64,000 nucleotides of DNA, taken from NCBI GenBank assembly GCA_964406375.1, contig CAYORM010000007.1, positions 1 through 64,000 of the forward strand. Direction: 5' to 3'. Of the stretch, positions 29,111 to 37,474 are shown piece by piece. Source of the DNA: CAYORM01 sp964406375. Lineage in GTDB: Bacteria > Pseudomonadota > Alphaproteobacteria > DSM-16000 > Inquilinaceae. The position numbers and the translations under genes were made by a program. Positions within the stretch are counted from its first letter, which is position 1, and each line of letters opens with the position of its first letter. Under the pieces are notes generated by a model, which made no database searches, was not told the DNA's origin, and was given only the letters and a program-made list of their open reading frames with translations.

Positions 29111-29647
29111 ATAGCCAGGATACCGCAGAACGCGATGCCCACACGAGAGGGGCCCCGCGTGAACCGAGAGATCGACGCGCCGCAGGTGCGGCTTGTGGAC
29201 GCCGCAGGAGAGATGGTCGGCGTCGTGCCATTGCGCGAGGCGCTCTACGCCGCCGAACAGGCGGGACTCGACCTCGTCGAGATTTCGCCGAACGCCGTGC
29301 CGCCCGTCTGCAAGGTGCTCGACTACGGCAAGTTCCGCTTCGAGGAACAAAAGCGCAAGAACGAGGCGCGTAAGAAGCAGAAGGTCATTGATGTCAAGGA
29401 GGTCAAACTCCGCCCGAACATCGATGACAACGACTACAACGTGAAGATGCGCAACGCCCGCCGGTTCCTCGAAGAGGGGGACAAGGTGAAGGTGACGATG
29501 CGGTTCCGGGGCCGCGAGATGGCGCATCAGGAGATCGGCATGAATGTGCTCGTTCGCGTGCGCGACGAGTTGCAGGATCTCGCCAAGGTCGAGCAGATGC
29601 CGAAGATGGAAGGGCGCCAGATGATCATGGTGCTGGCCGCCAAGTAA
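29111..29647 (+). CDS. infC: Translation initiation factor IF-3
   Basis: IF-3 binds the 30S subunit, keeps 50S away and checks the start codon. The N-domain (GPRVNREI, VRLVDAAGEMVGVVPLREAL, DLVEISPNAVPPVCKVLDYGKFRFE), the basic linker (QKRKNEARKKQKVIDVKEVKLRP) and the C-domain (KVKVTMRFRGREMAHQEIGMN) are all present. I place the start at ATA 29111, giving 178 residues and an MAR-type N-terminus common in this factor, because AAGGAGG is 6 bases upstream. A conservative call would use ATG 29135 (170 residues). Non-AUG starts of infC let IF-3 limit its own synthesis in E. coli. The gene follows thrS by 60 bases; rpmI and rplT are not downstream. Confidence 0.95.
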   Translation: MARIPQNAMPTREGPRVNREIDAPQVRLVDAAGEMVGVVPLREALYAAEQAGLDLVEISPNAVPPVCKVLDYGKFRFEEQKRKNEARKKQKVIDVKEVKLRPNIDDNDYNVKMRNARRFLEEGDKVKVTMRFRGREMAHQEIGMNVLVRVRDELQDLAKVEQMPKMEGRQMIMVLAAK

Positions 29648-29749
29648 CGGCCGAAGCAGCCGCCGGGGGTTGTGGCCGCCGCGCGGCAGCCCTCCGGCCA
29701 TGGCGGCAGGCAGTGCGGCGCACGACCGGCGGCCCGCGGACGGAGATCG

Positions 29750-29772
29750 GACGGCCCCCATGCGGGGCCGTC
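29750..29772 (+). terminator. Hairpin between infC and the ROK kinase gene
   Basis: GACGGCCCC (29750-29758), a 5-base loop and GGGGCCGTC (29764-29772) form a perfect 9-base stem, about 100 bases after the infC stop and 90 before the next start. TCTCCTCGTC follows, so the U-run is poor. A terminator for thrS-infC is likely but not certain. Confidence 0.45.
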
Positions 29773-29862
29773 TCCTCGTCGGGGCCGGTGACAGCCGACC
29801 GGCGCCGTGCGGAGTCGCGGTGCCGAGTCGGGGCGTGCGGTTCACGGGTGCGGGAGGAAGCG

Positions 29863-30768
29863 GTGCGGATCGGGATCGATCTCGGCGGGACCAAGACCGA
29901 GGCCATCGTCCTCGACCAGTCGGGCCGGGAGGTGCTGCGCCGGCGGGTGCCGACGCCGCGCGACTATTCCGGGACCGTGCGCAACATTCGCGACCTGGTG
30001 CTTGGCGCCGAGGCGGAGATCGGTGCGACCGGCACCGTCGGCGTCGGCATGCCGGGCGTGCTGTCGCCGCAGACCGGCCTCGTCAAGAATGCGAACTCCA
30101 CCTGGCTGATCGGCAAGCCGTTCGACGTCGACCTGTCGGCGGCGCTGGGCCGGCCGGTGCGCTGCGAGAATGACGCCAACTGCCTTGCCGTGTCGGAAGG
30201 GACCGATGGTGCCGGTGCGGGCAAGCGGCTGGTTTTCGCCGTGATCATCGGTACCGGCTGCGGCGGCGGCATCGCCATCGAGGGCCGGGCGCATCGCGGC
30301 GGCAACGGGGTCGCGGGTGAATGGGGGCACAATCCGCTGCCCTGGCCGCGACCTGAGGAACTGCCCGGCCCGCCCTGCTACTGCGGCAAGGCCGGCTGTA
30401 TCGAGAAATGGATCTCCGGTACCGGCTTCGTCGAGGATCATGCCCGCGCGACCGGCGAGATGCTGACCGGTCCCGAGATCGTGGCGCGCGCCGCGGATGG
30501 TGACGCCGCCGCGGCGGGTGCACTCGAGCGCTACACCGACCGGCTCGCGCGCGGCCTCGCCCATATCGTCAACCTGCTCGACCCCGACGTCATCGTGCTG
30601 GGTGGCGGCATGTCCAATGTCGAGAGCCTCTATGTCGAGCTGCCCCGCCGCCTGCCGGGCTACGTCTTCGGCGGCGAATGCGCGACGCCGGTGCTGAAGG
30701 CCAAGCATGGGGACAGCTCGGGTGTGCGTGGCGCGGCCTGGCTGTGGCAGCCGGGCGAGGCGGGGTGA
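29863..30768 (+). CDS. ROK family sugar kinase (fructokinase/N-acetylglucosamine kinase-like)
   Basis: This 301-residue ROK protein phosphorylates a hexose or amino sugar with ATP. The phosphate loop is IGIDLGGTKTEAIVL, the catalytic Asp is in CENDANCLAVSE, and the substrate/zinc region has HNPLPW followed by PCYCGKAGCIEKWISG with the CxCGxxGC zinc motif. The glycine-rich VIVLGGGMSNV closes the nucleotide site. The start is GTG 29863 with GGGAGGAAG directly upstream; an open frame to 29713 lacks ROK sequence. It is separated from infC by 215 bases containing a hairpin. Confidence 0.92.
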   Translation: MRIGIDLGGTKTEAIVLDQSGREVLRRRVPTPRDYSGTVRNIRDLVLGAEAEIGATGTVGVGMPGVLSPQTGLVKNANSTWLIGKPFDVDLSAALGRPVRCENDANCLAVSEGTDGAGAGKRLVFAVIIGTGCGGGIAIEGRAHRGGNGVAGEWGHNPLPWPRPEELPGPPCYCGKAGCIEKWISGTGFVEDHARATGEMLTGPEIVARAADGDAAAAGALERYTDRLARGLAHIVNLLDPDVIVLGGGMSNVESLYVELPRRLPGYVFGGECATPVLKAKHGDSSGVRGAAWLWQPGEAG

Positions 30769-30813
30769 GGCGCGCGGCGCGTACCTTGGTGTTACCCCGG
30801 CCCGCCGTTCAGC

Positions 30814-32319
30814 TCAGCCAGCGTCGAAGACGATGCCCTGGGCGAGCGGCAGTTCGCGGGAGTAGTTAACCGTCGCCGTCTGTCGGCGCATATACGCCTT
30901 CCAGGCATCGGAGCCGCTCTCGCGGCCGCCGCCCGTGTCCTTCTCGCCGCCGAATGCACCGCCAATCTCGGCGCCCGACGGACCCACATTGACATTGGCG
31001 ATGCCGCAATCGCTGCCGGTTGCCGACAGGAAGGTCTCAGCCTCGCGCAGATCGGTGGTGAAGATGCAGGAGGACAGACCCTGCGGCACGTCGTTCTGCA
31101 GGGCGATCGCCTCGTCGAGATCGCAATAGCCCATCACCCAGAGGATCGGCGCGAAGGTCTCCTGCCGCACGATCGCACTCTGCCCCGGCATGGCGACCAG
31201 GGCCGGTCGGACATAGGCGCCGCCGGCGGGCACCCCATCCGTGACCCGTCCGCCGCCAGCGAGGATCTGCCCACCTTGTGCCCGGGCGGCGTCGAGCGCC
31301 GCCTGCATCGCCTGCACCGCGGCCTCGTCGATCAGCGGGCCGACCAGCGTCGCAGGGTCGAGCGGATCGCCGATGCGGATCGTGGCATAGGCGCGCTTCA
31401 GCCGGTCGAGTAGTTGCTCGCGCACCGTCTCATGCACGATCAGCCGCCGCAGCGTCGTGCAGCGCTGCCCCGCGGTGCCGACGGCCGAGAACAGGATTGC
31501 GCGCAGCGCGAGGTCGAGGTCGGCGGAGGGCGCGACGATCATCGCGTTGTTGCCGCCCAGCTCGAGCAGCGTGCGGCCAAGCCGCGCGGCGACGCGGGGC
31601 GCGACCTCACGGCCCATCCGCGTCGAGCCGGTCGCGGAGACGAGCGGCACGGCGGGGCTGTCGGCAAGGTGCTCGCCGATGTGTCGGTCGCCGATCAGCA
31701 GCTGTGCCAGCCCCTCGGGCATCGCGCCGAACCGGGCGGCGGCGCGGTGCAGGAGGGCCATCGTCGCCAACGCCGAGAGTGGCGTCTTCTCCGAGGGTTT
31801 CCAGATCACACTGTCGCCGCAGACGAGGGCCAGCGCGGCGTTCCACGACCACACCGCGACCGGGAAGTTGAAGGCGGTGATCACGGCGACGGGGCCCAGC
31901 GGATGCCAGGTCTCCGCCATGCGATGACCCGGCCGCTCCGAGGCGATCGTCAGCCCGTGGAGCTGGCGGGAGAGGCCGACCGCAAAATCGCAGACATCGA
32001 TCATCTCCTGCACCTCGCCCATCCCCTCCTGCAGGATCTTGCCGGTCTCGAGGGTGACGAGGCGGCCGAGATCCGCCTTGGCACGACGCAGCTCCTCGGC
32101 GAACAGGCGGATGAGCTCGCCCCGCCGCGGCGCCGGCACCGCCCGCCAGGTGCGGAAGGCCATGCTGGCGCGGTCGATGGCTGCCGCCGTCGTGGCGGCG
32201 TCATCCTCGGTGATGGTCGCGAGCACCGCGCCGTCGATCGGCGAGCGTACGGTGAGGGTGCCGCCAGACAGCGCGCCAGGATCGAGATCGAGGCTGCGGA
32301 GAAGGTCGTTCGGCGTCAT
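30814..32319 (-). CDS. Aldehyde dehydrogenase, ALDH7/antiquitin type
   Basis: NAD-dependent aldehyde dehydrogenase of 501 residues. The catalytic Glu is in LLELGGNNAMIV and the nucleophile Cys in AGQRCTTLRRL; cofactor contacts are in TAFNFPVAVWSWN and ATGSTRMGREV. The ELGGNN and GQRCTTLRR forms are typical of ALDH7A1-like enzymes, which oxidise alpha-aminoadipic semialdehyde in lysine breakdown. That substrate is inferred from family. The ATG at 32319 has AAGGGG 6 bases upstream; an ATG at 32325 is too close to the same site. It is divergent from a LuxR-type regulator. Confidence 0.92.
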   Translation of the reverse strand: MTPNDLLRSLDLDPGALSGGTLTVRSPIDGAVLATITEDDAATTAAAIDRASMAFRTWRAVPAPRRGELIRLFAEELRRAKADLGRLVTLETGKILQEGMGEVQEMIDVCDFAVGLSRQLHGLTIASERPGHRMAETWHPLGPVAVITAFNFPVAVWSWNAALALVCGDSVIWKPSEKTPLSALATMALLHRAAARFGAMPEGLAQLLIGDRHIGEHLADSPAVPLVSATGSTRMGREVAPRVAARLGRTLLELGGNNAMIVAPSADLDLALRAILFSAVGTAGQRCTTLRRLIVHETVREQLLDRLKRAYATIRIGDPLDPATLVGPLIDEAAVQAMQAALDAARAQGGQILAGGGRVTDGVPAGGAYVRPALVAMPGQSAIVRQETFAPILWVMGYCDLDEAIALQNDVPQGLSSCIFTTDLREAETFLSATGSDCGIANVNVGPSGAEIGGAFGGEKDTGGGRESGSDAWKAYMRRQTATVNYSRELPLAQGIVFDAG

Positions 32320-32428
32320 GCGCATCCCCTTCGGACGGTGTAGCCCTACCTAGCCTCCCCGCGACCCGGCCGTCGATTCGGGTTTGCGGCCGAACGGCGC
32401 TGAGGCAGGATCGAAGCGAAGGCAGGGT

Positions 32429-33640
32429 GTGGTGCAATCAGAAGCCGATTCGGTGATCGCCGCGCTCTATGGCGCGGCGGCGAGCGAGGAGGAGTGGCGG
32501 CCCGCGCTCAGCGGCGCAGCCGACTCGCTCGGCGCTGCGGACATCCACTACGTGGTGTTCGACAAGAACAGCTATGCCGTCCGCTTCAGCGCCGGCACCG
32601 GCCGCTTCGGCGAGACCGTCTATGACGAGTATTTCGCCGAATGGATGGCGATCGATCCGCGGGCCCGGTCGACCCTGCGGCTGCCCGTCGGCTCGGCCTT
32701 CGCCTGCCATCTGCTGTTCGATGAAGCCTTCGTCCGGCACGACCGGTTCTTCAACGAATTCCTCGCGCCGCTCGGCTTGCGCTGGTCGGTCTGTGCCAAG
32801 CTCTACGAGGACGACCGGACGGTGGCGGTTGCCGGGGTGACCCGCCGTATGGCGGAGGAACCCTATCAGGGAGAGGCGCGCGCCGCGGTCGACCGCTTCC
32901 TCGGCCATCTGGGCCGGGCGGCCCGACTGCACGAACGCTTCCGGGCTCTCGCGGGGATGTTGTCGGCGACGCGGACGATCGCCGACAGCCTGGCCCCCGC
33001 GTTGATGGTGCTGGACACCGCGGGCAGGCAGGTGACGGCGAATGCCGCGGCGGAAGAGATCCTCGGGCGGGAGGACGGGCTGCTGCTGCGGGACGGCCGG
33101 CTGTGGGCGCGCGACGCGGAATCGCGGGCGAAGCTCGCCGCCGTGCTGGCGCAGGCGGCGCGGGGCGAGGCGGGGTCCGGGCCGTTGCCGGTGCACGTCG
33201 AACGGCCGTCGCCGGCCCAGCCCTACCGATTGGCCGTCTGGTCGCTTCCCATCGGCCAGCTCACCGCGCTTGCCGAGGGCGAGCCGCGGCTTCTCGTGAT
33301 GATCCGTGACAGCGACAAGCGCAGCCCGCCGGCGGCGCTGCTGATGGCCTCCTTCCACGGGTTGACCGCGGCAGAGACGGCATTGCTCGAGCGGCTCGGA
33401 GCCGGCGACAGCCTCGCCGACCTCGCCGAGCGCCGCGGCGTGCGGATGTCGACCGTGCGCAGCCAGCTGAGTGCCGTCCTGGCCAAGACCGGCGCGCGCA
33501 ACCAGAGCGACCTGATCCGCCGGCTCTATGACTGGCCGGCCATCCGGCCGCCGACCACGCGTCCCGTCTCCAGGCCGCAGCCGACCGGCTCCGGCCGGGG
33601 GATCCCCGCCCGCGGCAAGAACAACAGCGGGAGAATGTGA
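32429..33640 (+). CDS. LuxR family HTH transcriptional regulator with N-terminal sensor region
   Basis: Regulator of about 403 residues. The C-terminal LuxR HTH is clear: FHGLTAAETALLERLGAGDSLADLAERRGVRMSTVRSQL then AVLAKTGARNQSDLIRRL. Upstream lies a PAS-like segment (SLAPALMVLDTAGRQVTANAAAEEILG) and an N-terminal domain beginning VIAALYGAAASEEEWRPAL. The ligand is unknown. Two adjacent GTG codons (32429, 32432) can start it, with GAAGG upstream. The divergent neighbour is the ALDH7-type gene (109-base spacer), a plausible target; the ABC operon downstream is another. Confidence 0.85.
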   Translation: MVQSEADSVIAALYGAAASEEEWRPALSGAADSLGAADIHYVVFDKNSYAVRFSAGTGRFGETVYDEYFAEWMAIDPRARSTLRLPVGSAFACHLLFDEAFVRHDRFFNEFLAPLGLRWSVCAKLYEDDRTVAVAGVTRRMAEEPYQGEARAAVDRFLGHLGRAARLHERFRALAGMLSATRTIADSLAPALMVLDTAGRQVTANAAAEEILGREDGLLLRDGRLWARDAESRAKLAAVLAQAARGEAGSGPLPVHVERPSPAQPYRLAVWSLPIGQLTALAEGEPRLLVMIRDSDKRSPPAALLMASFHGLTAAETALLERLGAGDSLADLAERRGVRMSTVRSQLSAVLAKTGARNQSDLIRRLYDWPAIRPPTTRPVSRPQPTGSGRGIPARGKNNSGRM

Positions 33641-33673
33641 TATATATGCGGAACCGCCGGTGAACTATGGTGA

Positions 33674-33701
33674 TTGACTGATGCGCAGAATGTAAAATAC
33701 T
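33674..33701 (+). promoter_or_regulatory. Possible promoter of the sulfonate/nitrate-type ABC operon
   Basis: The 124-base gap before the binding-protein gene is much more AT-rich than its surroundings. TTGACT (33674-33679), a 16-base spacer and AATACT (33696-33701) form a fair sigma-70-like pair. The match is weak at -10, so this is tentative. Confidence 0.3.
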
Positions 33702-33764
33702 CCTGTTGTCGTCGTCGCGGTGTGAAACCGACGGCATTACCGATCGACCAACGGGGATATCACC

Positions 33765-34751
33765 ATGTCGCGCATCACGAGTCGTCGCCTGTTCGCCTCA
33801 GCCGTCGCCGGGTTCGCGGGTTGCGCGATGATGGTCGGTGTGGCCGGCGCCCATGAGGTGACCGAGATCGGCATCGATTGGGCCTACTACAATCCGGTCA
33901 GCCTGGTGCTGAAGGAGCAGGGCTGGCTGGAGGAGGCCCTCGCCGAGCGCGGGATCGAGGTGACCTGGGTTCAGAGCGCCGGCAGCAACAAGGCGATCGA
34001 GTTCCTCAACTCCGGCAGCATCCAGTTTGGCTCAAGCGCCGGTGCGGCGGCGCTTCTCGCCGTCATCAACGGCAGCCCGTTCAAATCCGTCTACACCTAC
34101 TCGAAGCCGGAATGGACGGCGCTTGTCACCAATGGCGACAGCGATATCCAGTCGGTCGAGGATCTCGCCGGCCGGACCGTCGCCGTCACCCGCGGCACCG
34201 ATCCCTACATCTTCCTGCTGCGCGCCCTCGCCAGCCACGGCCTGTCGGAGAGCGACATCCAGACCGTGCTGCTGCAGCATGCCGATGGCCGCAACGCGCT
34301 CATCGCCGGGCAGGTCGATGCCTGGGCCGGTCTCGACCCGATGATGGCGCAGGCCGAGCTGGAGCAGGGGGCACGGCTCTTCTTTCGAGACCCCGATGCC
34401 AATACCTGGGGCGTGCTGAACGTCGACATCGAGTTCGTCGAAGAGCATCCCGACATCGTCGAGATCGTGCTCGCGACATATGAGCGGGCCCGGCATTATG
34501 TGCTGGAGAACCCCGACGTCCTGCGTGCGGCGCTGGCCGAGGCGGCCGGCCTCACCGACGAGGTCGCGGCGCTGCAGCTCGAGCGGACCGATCTCTCCAC
34601 GCCCGCGATCGGCGCGCCGCAGCGCGAGTCGATCCTCGCGGCCGGGATCGCGCTGCAGCAGTCCGGCGTCATCGCCGAGGATGTCGATGTCGAGGCGGCG
34701 GTTGACCAGCTCCTCGACACCCGCTTCTCCGAATTCGTCGCCAACCAATGA
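33765..34751 (+). CDS. ABC transporter substrate-binding protein (SsuA/NrtA/TauA-like)
   Basis: Periplasmic binding protein of 328 residues. The signal peptide has a twin Arg (TSRRLFASAVAGFAGCAMMVGVAGA) with likely cleavage after AGA. The mature chain reads IGIDWAYYNPVSLVLKEQGWLEE, then NSGSIQFGSSAGAAALLAVINGSPFKSVY and the DLAGRTVAVTRGTDPYIFLLRAL region typical of aliphatic sulfonate, taurine or nitrate binders. The ligand is not determined. Its stop overlaps the permease ATG (ATGA). Confidence 0.92.
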   Translation: MSRITSRRLFASAVAGFAGCAMMVGVAGAHEVTEIGIDWAYYNPVSLVLKEQGWLEEALAERGIEVTWVQSAGSNKAIEFLNSGSIQFGSSAGAAALLAVINGSPFKSVYTYSKPEWTALVTNGDSDIQSVEDLAGRTVAVTRGTDPYIFLLRALASHGLSESDIQTVLLQHADGRNALIAGQVDAWAGLDPMMAQAELEQGARLFFRDPDANTWGVLNVDIEFVEEHPDIVEIVLATYERARHYVLENPDVLRAALAEAAGLTDEVAALQLERTDLSTPAIGAPQRESILAAGIALQQSGVIAEDVDVEAAVDQLLDTRFSEFVANQ

Positions 34752-35581
34752 GCGTCGCGAGCGGAGCGCGCGGCTTCGTGGCGGGGGAGGCCGTAGCGCC
34801 CTCCCGCCGCGGCGGCACCTTCGGCGGCGCCATCGGCTTCGTCGTGCCGGTCACCCTCGCTCTCGCCTGGGAGCTGGGGGCGGCCGCCGGGCTGATCTCG
34901 ACGCGGCTGCTGCCGCCGCCGAGTGCGGTCGTCGAGACGCTGTGGGATCTCGCCGCGCGGGGAACCCTGTTCGACCACGCCTTCACGACCCTCTGGCGCG
35001 TCGCCGTCGGCTTCTTCCTCGGCACCGTCGTCGCGACGGTGCTGGGCGCCGCAACGGGCGTCTGGCCGCTGTTCCGGCGGCTGTTCGACCCGATGCTGCA
35101 GGCCCTGCGCAGCATCCCGTCGATCGCCTGGACGCCGCTCTTCATCCTGTGGTTTGGCATCTTCGAGGCGCCGAAGGTGATGCTGATCGCGGTCGGCGTC
35201 TTCTTCCCGGTCTATCTGGCGCTGGCGGGGGCCATCGCCGGCGTCGACCGCAAGCTCGTCGAGGTCGGCCGCATCTACAATTTCGGCACCTTCGCGCTCG
35301 TCCGCCGGATCCTCCTGCCGGCGGCGCTGCCGGGCTACATCGTCGGCCTGCGCGGCGGGCTGGGGCTCGGCTGGATGTTCGTCGTCGCTGCCGAGTTCAT
35401 GGGGGCGAGCAAGGGGCTCGGCTATCTCCTCGTCGACGGTCAGATGACGGGCCGGCCGGCGATCATCATCGGGGCGATTGTGCTGTTCGCCGTACTCGGC
35501 AAGCTCACCGATCTCGCCCTTGCCGCCGTCGGACAGCGCGCGCTGCGCTGGCAGGACGGCTTCCAGCCGCAGGGGACGTGA
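34748..35581 (+). CDS. ABC transporter permease (SsuC/TauC-like)
   Basis: Six-helix inner-membrane permease of 277 residues in the BPD_transp_1 family. ALRSIPSIAWTPLFILWFGIFEAPKVMLI and the ATPase-docking loop VEVGRIYNFGTFALVRRILLPAALPGYIVGLR are diagnostic, with GLGWMFVVAAEFMGASKGLGYLL after it. It is coupled on both sides by 4-base overlaps: ATGA with the binding protein and GTGA with the ATPase. Confidence 0.93.
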   Translation: MSVASGARGFVAGEAVAPSRRGGTFGGAIGFVVPVTLALAWELGAAAGLISTRLLPPPSAVVETLWDLAARGTLFDHAFTTLWRVAVGFFLGTVVATVLGAATGVWPLFRRLFDPMLQALRSIPSIAWTPLFILWFGIFEAPKVMLIAVGVFFPVYLALAGAIAGVDRKLVEVGRIYNFGTFALVRRILLPAALPGYIVGLRGGLGLGWMFVVAAEFMGASKGLGYLLVDGQMTGRPAIIIGAIVLFAVLGKLTDLALAAVGQRALRWQDGFQPQGT

Positions 35582-36432
35582 CCCAGATGCTGACCCTCTC
35601 GGGAGTGAGCAAGGTCTATTCGAACGGCTTTCGCGCGGTGGCCGGTGTCGATCTCTCGGTGGCGCGCGGTGAGATCGTGGCGCTGGTCGGCGGCAGCGGC
35701 TGCGGCAAGAGCACGCTTCTGCGCTTGGTGGCCGGGCTCGACCGGCCGACCGAGGGCACGGTCTCGGTCGCCGGCCATGCGGTGACCGCGCCGGGCGGCG
35801 ATGTCGGCGTCGTGTTCCAGGAGCCCCGGCTGATGCCCTGGCTGCCGGTCGAGGCCAATGTCCGCTTCGGCCTCGCCGGCGTGCCGGTCGCCGAGGCACG
35901 CCGCCGCGCCGCCGCCGCCCTGCGGCGCGTCGGCCTGGAAGCCTTCGCCGATGCGCTGCCGCGCCAGCTCTCGGGCGGGATGGCCCAGCGCGTCGCGATC
36001 GCCCGGGCGCTCGTTACCAACCCGGCGGTGCTGCTGCTCGACGAGCCGTTCAGTGCGCTCGACACCTTCACCCGGCACGATCTGCACGCCCATGTGCTCG
36101 ACATCTGGGCGGCGGACCGGCCGACATTGGTGCTCGTCACCCATGACATCGACGAGGCGGTGGCGCTGGCCGACCGTGTGCTGGTGATGGCCGGGCAGCC
36201 GGGCCGGATCGTCGGCAGCGTCGCGGTCGAGACGGCGCGGCCGCGCGACCGCGCCGGGGCGGCGGCGGCCGAGGCACGCGCCCGCGTCATCGAGATCTTC
36301 GCCGACCACCGGCCGGACGCGGCCCATGCCGTCGGCCCCCGCCCCGGCGCAGCAGTCTCGCGTCCAGCGGCGGAGGCGCGTATGGAGGGGCGGGCGATCG
36401 ACGCCCGCGCCATCGAGGGAGTGACTGCTTGA
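35578..36432 (+). CDS. ABC transporter ATP-binding protein (SsuB/TauB-like)
   Basis: ATPase of 284 residues: Walker A GGSGCGKSTLLRL, Q-loop VVFQEPRLMPWLPV, signature LSGGMAQRVAIARA, Walker B LLLDEPFSALD, His VTHDIDEAV. The EPRLMPW form is typical of sulfonate/nitrate importers. A C-terminal tail of about 50 Ala/Arg-rich residues is longer than usual. The GTG at 35578 overlaps the permease stop (GTGA); ATG 35587 is an alternative. The stop overlaps the TTG of the OsmC gene. Confidence 0.92.
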   Translation: MTQMLTLSGVSKVYSNGFRAVAGVDLSVARGEIVALVGGSGCGKSTLLRLVAGLDRPTEGTVSVAGHAVTAPGGDVGVVFQEPRLMPWLPVEANVRFGLAGVPVAEARRRAAAALRRVGLEAFADALPRQLSGGMAQRVAIARALVTNPAVLLLDEPFSALDTFTRHDLHAHVLDIWAADRPTLVLVTHDIDEAVALADRVLVMAGQPGRIVGSVAVETARPRDRAGAAAAEARARVIEIFADHRPDAAHAVGPRPGAAVSRPAAEARMEGRAIDARAIEGVTA

Positions 36433-36944
36433 AGCCCGATTCCGACGCTCTGAGAGCGCTGCAGGCGCCGATCAAGGAGCGCTATCGCGAAACCCCGGAA
36501 GCCGCGGCGATCACGCTGAAGGCAACCGGCCGCATCGACGACCAGTCGCTGACCTGCAAGGTCGAGACCGGGCGTGCCCTGGTCGAGGCCGGGCTGCATC
36601 CGGCGACCGGCGGCGATGGGCTGTCGCTCTGTTCGGGTGACATGCTGCTCGAGGCGCTCGTCGCCTGCGCCGGCGTTACGCTCCGCGCCGTGGCGACGGC
36701 GCTCGACCTGCCGATCCGCGGCGGCACGGTGACGGCCGAGGGCGATCTCGACTTCCGGGGGACGCTCGGCGTCTCGAAGGAGGCGCCGGTCGGTTTCAAG
36801 GACATCCGGCTGCGTTTTGCCGTCGAGGGTGACCTGACGGAGGAGCAGCGCGCGACGCTGCTGAAGCTGACCGAGCGCTACTGCGTCGTCTACCAGACGC
36901 TGAACCGGCCGCCGCAGGTGGCGGTGACGCTGGACCTCGCCTGA
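36429..36944 (+). CDS. OsmC family protein
   Basis: This 171-residue OsmC/Ohr-fold protein reduces organic hydroperoxides in known relatives using two Cys. Here Cys residues lie in GLSLCSGDMLLEALVACAGVTLRAVA, spaced as in the family, and ERYCVVYQTL is at the C-terminus. It starts with TTG at 36429 inside the ATPase stop codon (TTGA), making it the last gene of the ABC operon, so its expression is tied to the importer. Its stop lies inside a perfect palindrome shared with apt. Confidence 0.85.
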   Translation: MKPDSDALRALQAPIKERYRETPEAAAITLKATGRIDDQSLTCKVETGRALVEAGLHPATGGDGLSLCSGDMLLEALVACAGVTLRAVATALDLPIRGGTVTAEGDLDFRGTLGVSKEAPVGFKDIRLRFAVEGDLTEEQRATLLKLTERYCVVYQTLNRPPQVAVTLDLA

Positions 36945-36963
36945 CGGCCGGCCGGCCGTCAGG
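36940..36963. terminator. Perfect 24-base palindrome holding both stop codons of convergent osmC-like and apt genes
   Basis: The half-site CCTGACGGCCGG (36940-36951) is followed directly by its exact reverse complement (36952-36963). The TGA of the OsmC gene (36942-36944) and the TGA of apt (36959-36961, minus strand) sit at symmetrical positions in it. Transcripts from either side end in a GC-rich hairpin, so a two-way terminator is likely, though no U-run follows. Confidence 0.6.
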
Positions 36964-37474
36964 ATTCGAACGACATCAGCGAGAAGAGCGGGACGTCGAT
37001 CCGGGCGCGCCCGCCCAGCGCCTCGAGCTCGATCAGGCAGGCGGCGCCGCGCACATCGGCGCCGACCCGGCGCAGCAGCGCGATGGCCGCCGCCATCGTG
37101 CCGCCGGTCGCCAGCAGGTCGTCCAGCACGACGACGCGCTGGCCCGGCCGGACCGAATCGGCCTGGATCTCGATCGAGTCCGATCCGTATTCGAGATCAT
37201 AGAGATGGGCGATGGTGTCGCCCGGCAACTTACCGCGCTTGCGGCACATCACGAAACCGCAGTTCATGGTCAGCGACAGCGGCGCCGCCGTCAGGAAGCC
37301 GCGCGATTCGATGCCGACCAGCAGCTCCGGCGCCATCGGCCGGATCGCCGCGGCCAGGCGCTCGACTGCCTCCCGCCATGCCATCGGATCGGCCAGAAGC
37401 GGCGATATGTCGTAGAAGAGGATTCCGGGCTTGGGAAAGTCCGGGATGCCGCGGATGCGGTCCTTGAGGTCCAT
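36959..37474 (-). CDS. apt: Adenine phosphoribosyltransferase
   Basis: Purine salvage enzyme making AMP from adenine and PRPP. The 171 residues match the usual length. Features: IRGIPDFPKPGILFYDISPLL at the N-terminus, GIESRGFLTAAPL, the flexible-loop segment CRKRGKLPGDT, and the PRPP loop RVVVLDDLLATGGTMAAAI. The ATG at 37474 matches homologues (MDLKDRIRGIPDFPKPGI); the frame continues upstream without homology. It is divergent from the TAXI binding protein (204-base spacer). Confidence 0.96.
   Translation of the reverse strand: MDLKDRIRGIPDFPKPGILFYDISPLLADPMAWREAVERLAAAIRPMAPELLVGIESRGFLTAAPLSLTMNCGFVMCRKRGKLPGDTIAHLYDLEYGSDSIEIQADSVRPGQRVVVLDDLLATGGTMAAAIALLRRVGADVRGAACLIELEALGGRARIDVPLFSLMSFES

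Noticed and set aside
29713..29862. N-terminal extension of the ROK kinase
   Set aside because: It crosses a 9-base-stem hairpin, has no ROK-like sequence, and a strong ribosome site sits directly before GTG 29863.
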